A stretch of DNA of 64,000 nucleotides from CAZXTR01 sp964643615 (GTDB lineage: Bacteria > Pseudomonadota > Alphaproteobacteria > CAAHEQ01 > UBA3637): contig CAZXTR010000002.1 in the NCBI GenBank assembly GCA_964643615.1, positions 1 through 64,000 on the forward strand, given 5' to 3'. Numbering within the stretch: the stretch's first letter is position 1; each line of letters starts with the position of its first letter. Positions 8,540-16,900 of this stretch are shown here, in pieces. A program made the position numbers and the translations under genes. The notes below the pieces were generated by a model. It searched no databases. It worked only from the letters and a program-made list of their open reading frames with translations, and was not told the origin of the DNA.

Positions 8540-10381
8540 ATGAAATATACTTTTAAAATAGGAATGTTTTTTGCTTTGTTTTTTTTGTTAGGTATGACTG
8601 TCGTTGGTCAAACAGAGGAAATAAAAAAAACTAAAGATGTGATCTCCGACGATATGTGGAGCCCTTCGGTGGTGCGTGTAAATGCACAAGAAACACCTGT
8701 TATTCTTGGCAATATTGAAAATTTTGGATATCAAAAAGCTTTAATACAAGCGATGAGTTTGCATAACTATGCGAATTCGTTGCAAAATCAAATTCTTCAG
8801 GCTGATGATTATAAATATGCGGTTGTGAATGTCGCTTTAGCTGAACGTCGACTGACAGATTTGACTACGTGCAATATTAAGTTACTTCAGGATCATTTTA
8901 TTGATGCGAAAAGTGTTTGGGATAAAATGAAATCCGAAGCCGATAGAATGTATCAAGAGGTTTCTATAAGTGAAACAATAGAACTTAATGAAATGAGTGA
9001 AAAAGATTTAGAAATTTTGGCTGGGATTACAAACGATGGTGGTTCTTCAAGTGCTTTGTTGAATGAGATAAAAATTAATCTTTGTGAAGAGGCAATAGAA
9101 TGGACTATCGGCCATTCTATTTTGACAGATTTATATTACGATCAAGATGCTCAATTAAATGACGGGTCATTTAAATGGGGAGAAAGAAAAACCCCAACAA
9201 CACCTTCATTCTCTTTGTGGCAAGACCAAAAGTTTTTATATGATAAGCAAATTTGGGACCCTAAATATATTGCGATTAATACCTTTTTTAAGGAACCTTT
9301 AGAGAGAAGACCCAAAATTTTGGGAGATAACCAAAATCAAAAAAGGTTTGATTATTATTTTTATAATGACGTTGTCAAAGCGCACGAGGCTTATTTGAAA
9401 CAATTAAAGATTGAAAATTTTCAGAAACCTGCGCGAGTTGTTTGGGAAGCTCTGCCCGCCGAATTAAAAGAGCCACCAAAGGTTGCTCCGCGTCCGTTGC
9501 CTCCTCGTTCAGAAATTGTTCTTTTCGACATGGATGACGAAGATGCTAATGGAAATCTAATTCAATCGTTTAATGGAGTTTGTTTGGGGTATCCTCAACC
9601 GTGGCAAACTTTTATTGATAATCAATTCCGAATCTATAATGCACGTGGAGAAATGGCATTTTTGTTTGATGTTAATCGCGGGGCGAAAACAATAACGCCT
9701 CGATGGAATGAAAGGGAAGTAATTGATTCAATGTTGCCAAAGCCCAATCGAATTAGCCGTTATTTGACCACGCAATATGAATTGAAAAAGAGAACGGCAG
9801 CGTTAGAAGAACAACGTGTTCGTGTGGCCGAGTTGAAATTACGGTATGAAGATATTGCTAGTAAGAATGGAGTCAAATTACCTGATAATTTGCATTATGG
9901 GAAAAAAGAAGATTTACAAAAAGTAAAAGATGCTTTTTTAAAGGAGAGAGACGAGCTACTTGCTTTGATAAAAAAAGAATATCCGTCTTTTGCATCAAAA
10001 TTAGATTCTTCGGATATGCCCTTGCCTAGTGAAGAAGAACAAAAACGCTTAGACTCGTTGGCTCAACCCCAAGTTAAGGGAACAGACGAGACAAATACTT
10101 CTTGGGAAGAGGGTTTACTACCTAATTATGTTGCTTTAGCAAAAGCTATGAATTATGACTCCAGAGCAGAGGTGACGCTTTACTTTTCTAATGTTGAAAA
10201 TATTGCTGAAGAAATGGCAACTGAACGTGCGAATACGGCGTTGGCCGTTTTATCTCGTGAACAACTTGCTGAAGCTAGAAATGAACAAATAAAAAATGAA
10301 ACACGAGATATTTATGAAGTTCCCTATTGTGTTAACGGTGGAATCATAGGAGAGTTTGTTTTCGATGAAAGCCAAATTTGA
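8540..10381 (+). CDS. Large secreted T4SS-cluster protein E, unknown function
   Basis: A 613-residue protein with a signal peptide (FALFFLLGMTVVG). Four cysteines are spread through the mature chain (near residues 113, 182, 347 and 605), compatible with disulfides in the periplasm. Residues about 310-335 are proline-rich (EPPKVAPRPLPPRS). Residues 410-500 form a charged coiled coil. An early segment ALAERRLTDL faintly resembles the basic motif of the smaller neighbours. I recognise no domain. The gene overlaps the start of the downstream VirB8-like gene by 17 bases, arguing for coordinated production with the inner-membrane core. Could be a minor pilus or outer-surface component; undetermined. 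Confidence 0.65.
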   Translation: MKYTFKIGMFFALFFLLGMTVVGQTEEIKKTKDVISDDMWSPSVVRVNAQETPVILGNIENFGYQKALIQAMSLHNYANSLQNQILQADDYKYAVVNVALAERRLTDLTTCNIKLLQDHFIDAKSVWDKMKSEADRMYQEVSISETIELNEMSEKDLEILAGITNDGGSSSALLNEIKINLCEEAIEWTIGHSILTDLYYDQDAQLNDGSFKWGERKTPTTPSFSLWQDQKFLYDKQIWDPKYIAINTFFKEPLERRPKILGDNQNQKRFDYYFYNDVVKAHEAYLKQLKIENFQKPARVVWEALPAELKEPPKVAPRPLPPRSEIVLFDMDDEDANGNLIQSFNGVCLGYPQPWQTFIDNQFRIYNARGEMAFLFDVNRGAKTITPRWNEREVIDSMLPKPNRISRYLTTQYELKKRTAALEEQRVRVAELKLRYEDIASKNGVKLPDNLHYGKKEDLQKVKDAFLKERDELLALIKKEYPSFASKLDSSDMPLPSEEEQKRLDSLAQPQVKGTDETNTSWEEGLLPNYVALAKAMNYDSRAEVTLYFSNVENIAEEMATERANTALAVLSREQLAEARNEQIKNETRDIYEVPYCVNGGIIGEFVFDESQI

Positions 10382-11048
10382 ACAATCTTTTACTGTCGAT
10401 GAAAAAAAGAACACTTTAAAAAGTGTCGAAAGTCGCGTGAGTATGGGGCGCATTTCATCTTTGTTTTTTACGGGACTTGGATTTTTGTTAGTTAGTATTA
10501 CATTTTTCCTTGTTTTAACTTTGTTTCAAGTGGGGCAACGATTGACTGTTTTGGCGCAACCTTTGCAAAAAGTATTGCAATCTTCTCAGTCGTTGGTTGT
10601 TAACGAAGATTTTAATAAAAACCTATCTTCTTTAAAACTAGTTCATGAAACGTTGGTACGCAATTATGTTATTAAAAGGAATATGGTTATTCCAGATAAA
10701 ATAGAGATGATGAAGCGATGGAGTGGTGGTGGTGATATCTTTTTGATGTCTTCTCCTAGCGTTTTTTATACGTTTGTCGGCAAAGATTTAAAAGGCAAAG
10801 TTTCTAGAGCTTTGAACAATGGAAGTGTCTTTGTCGATATTCAAAAAGTTGAACAGATTATTCCTCGAACGCTGTCAGGTGTTGAGAATTGGTCAGTTGT
10901 TTTTAATTTGATTTATGCCAACGGTTTTGTTGCACGGCATACTGCTTCTTTAGTTTTGGTAAATACGCCTTCTCGTGTTCTTTTTCGGCCTCATTTTAAT
11001 AACCCTGTTGGGGCTTTGGTAATAAAGTATGAAGATTATCCCTCATAA
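10365..11048 (+). CDS. VirB8-like protein, paralogue 1
   Basis: Bitopic inner-membrane protein of 227 residues: short cytoplasmic N-terminus, one transmembrane segment (about 32-53, LFFTGLGFLLVSITFFLVL) and a periplasmic domain resembling the NTF2-like fold of VirB8. It aligns with the second VirB8 at 11336: LVRNYVIKRNMV against FVRQYVVLRNAV, EMMKRW against EMRSRW, and FVDIQKVEQI against RVDISSVYRQ. Both end with an NPVG/NPMG segment. Start ATG 10365 preferred over TTG 10356 because GGAGAG lies about 10 bases upstream. VirB8 scaffolds T4SS assembly; a diverged second copy could form a heteromer. Confidence 0.75.
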   Translation: MKAKFEQSFTVDEKKNTLKSVESRVSMGRISSLFFTGLGFLLVSITFFLVLTLFQVGQRLTVLAQPLQKVLQSSQSLVVNEDFNKNLSSLKLVHETLVRNYVIKRNMVIPDKIEMMKRWSGGGDIFLMSSPSVFYTFVGKDLKGKVSRALNNGSVFVDIQKVEQIIPRTLSGVENWSVVFNLIYANGFVARHTASLVLVNTPSRVLFRPHFNNPVGALVIKYEDYPS

Positions 11049-11082
11049 ATTTTAAAATTCTTGTGTTAAGTAAAAATTAATA

Positions 11083-11111
11083 TTGTTTTTTTAAGATAAA
11101 CTTGTTATGGT
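11083..11111 (+). promoter_or_regulatory. Possible internal promoter before virB7-like gene
   Basis: TTGTTT, 17-base spacer, TATGGT, in the 95-base gap after the first virB8-like gene. Matches are moderate (four of six in each box). It may give extra expression of virB7-virB11. Confidence 0.4.
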
Positions 11112-11143
11112 GAAAAGAACGCTAAAAAGAAAGGGGATTGTCG

Positions 11144-11320
11144 ATGAAAAAAATTCTTGTTTTAGGAACGGTTATTTTTACAACCTTACTTGTCTCTTGT
11201 GGTTCTTTGTATGAAAAAGAACCTGTGGGGATTGGTACGGATTACTCTGAATTGAAAAAATCCCCATGTGCTTGTTTGGAAGTGAAATTATTACCCGGCT
11301 TGCCTGAATGGTTTTCATAA
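11144..11320 (+). CDS. Small lipoprotein in the VirB7 position
   Basis: A 58-residue precursor with a classic lipobox: basic start MKK, hydrophobic core and LLVSC, so lipidation at Cys19 is predicted. The mature chain is only 40 residues and contains a CAC pair followed by LEVKLLPGLPEWF. In VirB systems the short lipoprotein VirB7 precedes virB8 and joins VirB9 and VirB10 in the outer-membrane core. Size, lipobox and position fit, but primary sequence does not allow firm homology. Start ATG 11144 has AAGGGG 7 bases upstream; TTG 11138 is less likely. Confidence 0.65.
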   Translation: MKKILVLGTVIFTTLLVSCGSLYEKEPVGIGTDYSELKKSPCACLEVKLLPGLPEWFS

Positions 11321-11335
11321 AAAAGAGGGATTGAT

Positions 11336-12070
11336 ATGTTCGCTCGTCGTGCAGATGTGTCGAGGACAAATGCGAGTGTTGAAGAAGATGCATCGTTTGT
11401 GTTTTCTGATCAGTTGGACGAGGAAAATTTAAGAGAGCGTAGGTATTTATGGACAGCTCGAGCTTTTGCTGTTGTGTCCGCCGTTAGTATAGTTGCAAAT
11501 ATTGTGTTGGTTTTTGCGTTGTCGTCGTTGGTTCCGTTGACACGAATACAGCCTTTTTTCTTAACATTTGAAGATAAAAATGACCAAATTGTACGTGTTT
11601 CTCCGACAAATGTTAGTGCAGAACACTTAACCGAAATTACTGAATCTTTTGTTCGTCAATATGTTGTTTTGCGTAATGCAGTTGTTTTTGATATTGATGA
11701 AATGAGATCTCGTTGGGGTGATTTTGGTCCCATTCGTTGGATGTCTGAAACGGAGCTTTATAAAAAATTTCTGACTGAAGAATTTGCAAAAACATTTGCT
11801 CGCATAGAAAAAGAAGGGTTTACAAGACGCGTGGATATTTCTTCTGTTTATCGCCAAATAGATAATTCAGATGTGGAACGGTGGGTTGTAGAAATTGAGG
11901 AATTGGAAATGGCGTCAGGGGCAAGTGAGCCTCAAAAAAAGTATTATACAGTGACAATGGATGTTGCTTATGAACCAAGGGATGCAAAGTGGGCTTTTCG
12001 TCGTAAAAATCCGATGGGCTTTATAGTAAAAAATTATGGCAAAGTAGAAAAGGGGATCCAAGAGCTTTGA
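11336..12070 (+). CDS. virB8: VirB8 family T4SS inner-membrane protein
   Basis: A 244-residue bitopic protein. A cytoplasmic N-terminus of about 45 residues leads into one membrane helix (about 46-70) and a periplasmic NTF2-like domain. Right after the membrane comes VPLTRIQPFFLTFEDK, matching the VirB8 pattern PL...xPy....D, and later FVRQYVVLRNAV and NPMGFIVKNYG. VirB8 contacts VirB10, VirB9 and VirB5 and is needed for assembly of the translocation channel. It lies 15 bases after the lipoprotein gene, in the canonical virB7-8-9-10-11 order although virB9 follows after an unusual 264-base gap. TrbF or DotI are distant relatives. Confidence 0.82.
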   Translation: MFARRADVSRTNASVEEDASFVFSDQLDEENLRERRYLWTARAFAVVSAVSIVANIVLVFALSSLVPLTRIQPFFLTFEDKNDQIVRVSPTNVSAEHLTEITESFVRQYVVLRNAVVFDIDEMRSRWGDFGPIRWMSETELYKKFLTEEFAKTFARIEKEGFTRRVDISSVYRQIDNSDVERWVVEIEELEMASGASEPQKKYYTVTMDVAYEPRDAKWAFRRKNPMGFIVKNYGKVEKGIQEL

Positions 12071-12201
12071 CGTTCTTTAATGGTGTTGTTTTTTTGTTGA
12101 ATGTGGGATGGAAGAAAGTTGAAGGTATTTACCGGTACGTAGGATATAAAGATAGAAAATGTATTTGCATTATTATGTATTTTAGTGGGATTTGTTGCTA
12201 G
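12067..12201 (+). other. Possible degenerate small membrane-protein ORF in the virB8-virB9 gap
   Basis: The 264-base gap 12071-12334 has no convincing gene. A TTG at 12067, overlapping the virB8 stop, opens a 44-codon frame (TFFNGVVFLLNVGWKK...). Near 12143-12160 a second frame takes over that encodes a strongly hydrophobic helix (VFALLCILVGFVARVIIGL) ending at a TAA near 12229. Together they look like one small membrane protein interrupted by a frameshift, but no ATG exists and the match is only compositional. The remaining 100 bases are AT-rich leader of virB9. Confidence 0.25.
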
Positions 12202-12334
12202 AGTTATTATTGGATTGGGTGATTTGTAAGAAAATATTAATTTTTAAAAATTATATTACTTTTTAGTAGACTTTTATAGAGGATTTGATTTATTTTGTAA
12301 CTTAGGTGTTAACCATGATAGAAAGAGTACGCAG

Positions 12335-13969
12335 ATGTTAAAACATGAAATAAGAAAAAAAATTTTGATGATGACCGTAGCAACTCTAGTTGTTTTGAGC
12401 CCGTTTGTTGTCGTTGCACAACAGGTTCAGCCTGGGGATGTGGAGGCTGCTCAAATTAGTGATGCTATAGCACAAACAGCGGGGAGCTTTGATGCGATTA
12501 ATCTCAGCTATTTAACATCTTTAGGAATGCAACAAAAAGCGTGGAATGACCCAATGCAACATTTGGGGGAAGGGCAATTAAAGCCTGGATATTCTCGTTA
12601 TGTGTGGACGCCGGATGTGGTTTTGCCGGTTCGTTTGCGTGAAGGAATGATGACTCTTATCAATTTGCCTGCGTGGGAATTGATTGAAAAAGTGCATATC
12701 GGATCGCCAGAGTCTTTTGGCGGAGAAATTGCGGCGCCTAATTCATTGTTGTTGTATGCTGATCCGACTTATATAGGAGTTGACAGTAATTTGATTGTTT
12801 TTGGACGTTCTGGGAATCGGTATGTTTTTTATTTAAGGAGCGAGACTTACAATACGGATAGAATTACAAGTGCGGTTGTTGATGTATTGGTTGGTCCTAA
12901 ATATACCCCTGAAAGTGTGGGCGGAAGCTTGAATTCAAATGATGGTGTTTCTGTGACAGCTTCAACTACAGGGAAGAAAGGAGGCGCTCCTGGTTGGAGC
13001 GGCGTTGGCAATAATAGTTTAACTCCAGGTGGAATGCAATCGCCAAATGTTGGTTTGAATACAGCGGGAAATGCTCCCCAAAATTGGTTAGGATCTGTTA
13101 ACTCTAATCCAGAAAATTTACGCTTCGATATCGAAATGTTTATCCCTAATCCTCAAGATATTGATATTGCTCCAGAGCGCGTATGGCGTGATGAGATTTT
13201 TACTTATATTGATTTTGGTGACAAAGCTTTGACCATGACGCAACGTCCTGTGGTTAATTTGATCGTTCAAGGTGTGGAAGCTCCCGTTGGATCACGTGCG
13301 CGTGGCCCGAATAGTCGATTATTGGTTGTCGAAGGAATTGGCGATATGGTTTTGCGTAACGGACAAAAGATTATTTGTTTGAAATTGAGACGTGATCCTG
13401 CCTTTGGGTTGGATAGAGCCGATTATTCTGCTTCTAATGCAAGGACTTGGAATGCTGATCAACCATCTAATGTTTCTGAGCAAGACATAGGTGGCGTTTC
13501 CCAACAAATGAAAAGTCCGGGGATACCTTTGCCTGTGACAAATGGTGGCAATCAATATTCTGATCCGTATGCAACGGCACTAGATGCATATCAGAATAAT
13601 TTATCTCCTTTGCCCAATGGGGTGCTTTCTTCTCAATCAGCTACTTCTGGCATCGCGAATGTGATGAATGGTGTGACGGTTGGTGGCGGTTCGTTTGGCG
13701 TGCCGATGGCGGATAATATTGCTATCGAGTTAGGTCAAGCAAATACAATTGGTGAGTTGGAAAACAAGTGGGATTCTGTTCTGGGGAGAAATAAAGATTT
13801 ATTACATGGTTACAGTCCTTATTTTTCTATTGATGCTATGGCCGAAGGTGGTGCTCCAGAATTGTTTCGTTTGCGTATAGGGCCTTTGGACACAGTGAAA
13901 ACAGGGGATTCTTTATGTGAAAAGCTTAGTCGTCGTGGTTTCGTGTGTTCCGTGATTAGAACGCAATAG
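12335..13969 (+). CDS. virB9: VirB9/TrbG-like T4SS outer-membrane core protein with C-terminal SPOR domain
   Basis: A 544-residue secreted protein (signal peptide ending VVVAQQ). Residues about 80-190 form the VirB9 N-domain (YVWTPDVVLPVRLREGMMT, LIVFGRSGNRYVFYL). After a Gly/Ser/Asn-rich linker comes the VirB9 C-domain at about 280-355: PERVWRDEIFTYIDFG, then LLVVEGIGDMVLRNGQKIIC, matching the family's FT...F and vLR.G..v.C signatures. A second low-complexity linker leads to about residues 500-544, where LFRLRIGPLDTVKTGDSL and KLSRRGFVCSVI match the SPOR peptidoglycan-binding fold. VirB9 is normally about 270-300 residues without SPOR, so this is an extended variant that may anchor the channel to denuded glycan at septa. 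ATG preceded by AAAGAG. Confidence 0.83.
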   Translation: MLKHEIRKKILMMTVATLVVLSPFVVVAQQVQPGDVEAAQISDAIAQTAGSFDAINLSYLTSLGMQQKAWNDPMQHLGEGQLKPGYSRYVWTPDVVLPVRLREGMMTLINLPAWELIEKVHIGSPESFGGEIAAPNSLLLYADPTYIGVDSNLIVFGRSGNRYVFYLRSETYNTDRITSAVVDVLVGPKYTPESVGGSLNSNDGVSVTASTTGKKGGAPGWSGVGNNSLTPGGMQSPNVGLNTAGNAPQNWLGSVNSNPENLRFDIEMFIPNPQDIDIAPERVWRDEIFTYIDFGDKALTMTQRPVVNLIVQGVEAPVGSRARGPNSRLLVVEGIGDMVLRNGQKIICLKLRRDPAFGLDRADYSASNARTWNADQPSNVSEQDIGGVSQQMKSPGIPLPVTNGGNQYSDPYATALDAYQNNLSPLPNGVLSSQSATSGIANVMNGVTVGGGSFGVPMADNIAIELGQANTIGELENKWDSVLGRNKDLLHGYSPYFSIDAMAEGGAPELFRLRIGPLDTVKTGDSLCEKLSRRGFVCSVIRTQ

Positions 13970-13993
13970 TTGTTATACTCAAATTTAAAATAA

Positions 13994-16900
13994 ATGTTGG
14001 GAAGAATGGAAGACAAAACATTAAACAACTCGTCTTTAAGTGAGCAATATGTAAAAAAGTCGAATCGGCTTTTGTTTGCTGGTGGAATTATTGGGACTGT
14101 TATTTTTTTGGTCCTGGTGTTGTTTTCCGCAGTTTCTTCTCCTCCTGAAGAGACCCCACTTCCTCCAATAGAATCTGGAGAAATTGGTCTTGGGATGGTT
14201 AATTCTGAGGAATTAAGAGGTGATGCATTGTTGGTTGCAAGCCCCGATTCGTTGGATTTAGATCGGATTATTGTAGGGGGATCTTCTGAATCTATTGTGA
14301 CTTTGACGGCAAAAGGGAATGCAGTTCGTATTCATTCTATATCGTTGGCTGAAATCCAACAAGATGGTTTTATTATTGAAAGTGATTGTCCTCTAAAAGA
14401 TCAGGAAATGCGCGTAGATAGTTCGTGCAATATCAAAGTATTGTGGAGCCCTGTTTCTGTACGACGTTTGCAAAATAATTTAATTATTCAATGGTCGGCT
14501 TCTGACGAAGTAACCGCATCCAAATTCCAAAAATTGATGATTACGTTGGTTGGGCAATCAACAGATTCTAAAGATTGTATCATTTGCGAAGATAGTGCGG
14601 CTTCTGCTTTGGCTGCCGAAAAGGGGACGTTAGATCCGGAAACGGGTATTTATTTGTCCGACACAGGGGAAGTGTTGGGCATTATTGAGCCAGAATTAGT
14701 TCCTATTAGTTTGCGTGGTGTTTCTATGGGAACAGTGAAAATTGCTACTCGGGAAGTTGTTGATTCTTCGGGGCAAGTGATTGGTCGGTTGTTAGCGGAT
14801 AATACAATTGTTACGCCTGAATTAAAAGTTTTGGGTGCGGCGTTGCCTGTGACTTCTGTTTTGGACGAAAAAGGCATTGTTATTGGTGAATTGTTGAATG
14901 ATGGAACCGTTATTAATGGTGTAAAAGATGTTATCGGTGTTCCTATGCCTGATGGGACGATTTTAAGTAATGGCAAAATTATCGGTTCTGTTATGCCGTG
15001 GTCCGTCGTTTTGAATTTATCGTCGAATGCTGTGGGTGTTACAAGAAAAGATGGGACGGTTATTAATCCTCAAAAACAAACAATTGGTCGGGTTTTACCT
15101 GGTGGGCTTGTTGTGGATGTTGAAGGAACTATTGTCGGAGGAGTTGTCCCAAAAGGATTGGCGATTGGTGCGGGACGTAAATTGTTGGGTACTGTTTTAC
15201 AAAGTGGTAAGGTTTTTAATGCAGGACAACAAGTTGCGACTGTGACAATGGATGGAATCGTTTTGGATATGTCTAATGTTCCCATTGGTAATGTTGTTCG
15301 TGAAGGTTTGGTAATTGATCCTAAGGGGACTGTTGTTGCTTTTATTAATTCTGCGGGAAGAGCAATTGATAGAGAGGGAAAATCATTGGGGGCTTTAAAT
15401 CCAGATGGTAGTGTGGGTGCTGGAAAAAATATGATAGGGGCTTTATTGCCTCAGGGTCGTGTGATTGGCTATGATTTAAAAATTCAAGGATTGGGTTTGT
15501 CCGATGGTTCTGTTGTTCGATTGAATGGCGATTTGATAGGAAAACTTCTTTCAACGGGTTATTCTGTTGACTTGGATAATAAAGTATTGGGCGCGGTTGT
15601 TCCTAAAGGAACCGCGATTGCTGAAGGTTGTGTGTTGTTAGGCATTATTAATTTGGATGGTCAAGTGTTGGGAGAAACATCTGAATTGGTGGGAACTGTT
15701 AACCCAGATAAAAAAATAATTGGTTCAAAGGGTGATATCATAGGAAGCGTTACACCTATCGGAGCTGTGGTTAACCCTGCAGGTGTGTTTGTCGGATTTG
15801 TTCGTATGGATGGTAAAGTTGTTGATAAATCAGGGCAAGTGATAGGATGTGTTAATCCCGCTGGAACTGTTGTAGATGAACATGGCGTCATGATAGGTCA
15901 AGTTGTGAAGGTTGGTACTGTTTTGGATGCAAATGGTAATCCGACGTCGATGACTGTAGTAGGAACGGATGTATTTGATGAAACTGTACGACGTATTGGG
16001 GCTTTAATTAACAATCAAGTTGTTAACGATGCTGGAAAGATTTTTGGTTTTGTGGCTCCTGACGGCGTTGTAATGTCTCCGAAAGGAACATTTTTAGGTC
16101 GTTTTTCAAATTCTGTTGGCTATGCTCTTAGCCCTGAAGGCGTACGCTTTGGGCGTGTTTTACCCGATTTGACAGTTGTTGGTATAGAGAAAAATGATAT
16201 TCTCGGCGCTTTGATTGCCGATGGCAGCCAATTATTGAATATTAAAAATGAACGTATAGGATTTGTCCGTGCAGATGGTGTGCCTGTGACGTCGGATCAA
16301 GCGCCTCTTGGTGTTATTCGTGCGGATGGTAGTGTTGTTAGTGCCGAAGGATTGATTCTTGGTGGTTTGATGCCAAAAGGATTGGTTGTGGATTGGAATG
16401 GTTCGGTGATTGGATCCGTTGGGGATATGGCGAAAGTAGTGTCTGCTTCTGGGGATGAAGTTGGCGTTGTTAATTTAAATGGAACAGTTGTTCGTCAAGG
16501 AGCTATTGTTGGAATGGTTTTCCCTGAACCTTCTATTCCTTTGGGGGCCGACGGCTCTGTGTTGGGCTTTTTGACAATTAATGGTTCGGTAAATAAAGAT
16601 GGCAAGCCTATTGGTCACATAACTGCGGGCGGAAATATTTTTGATAATCGAGGAAAAATTATAGGTTCTTTGGTTCGTTTGGGCGCTGTTGTTGGTTCTG
16701 GCTTGGAAGTAAATGGCTATTTAGAATTTGATGGTTCGTTGAAAAGTCAAGCTAATACGGTGATTGGCCATATGATGCCTAATGGTTATGTTGTCGATGA
16801 TAACGGAGCTGAAGTTGGTCATTTGATTGCACGTCAAACAGTTGTTGATTTAACGGGGGGCTTTATCGGTATTGCGTCCGTTGATGGCCGTGTTTTTGGG

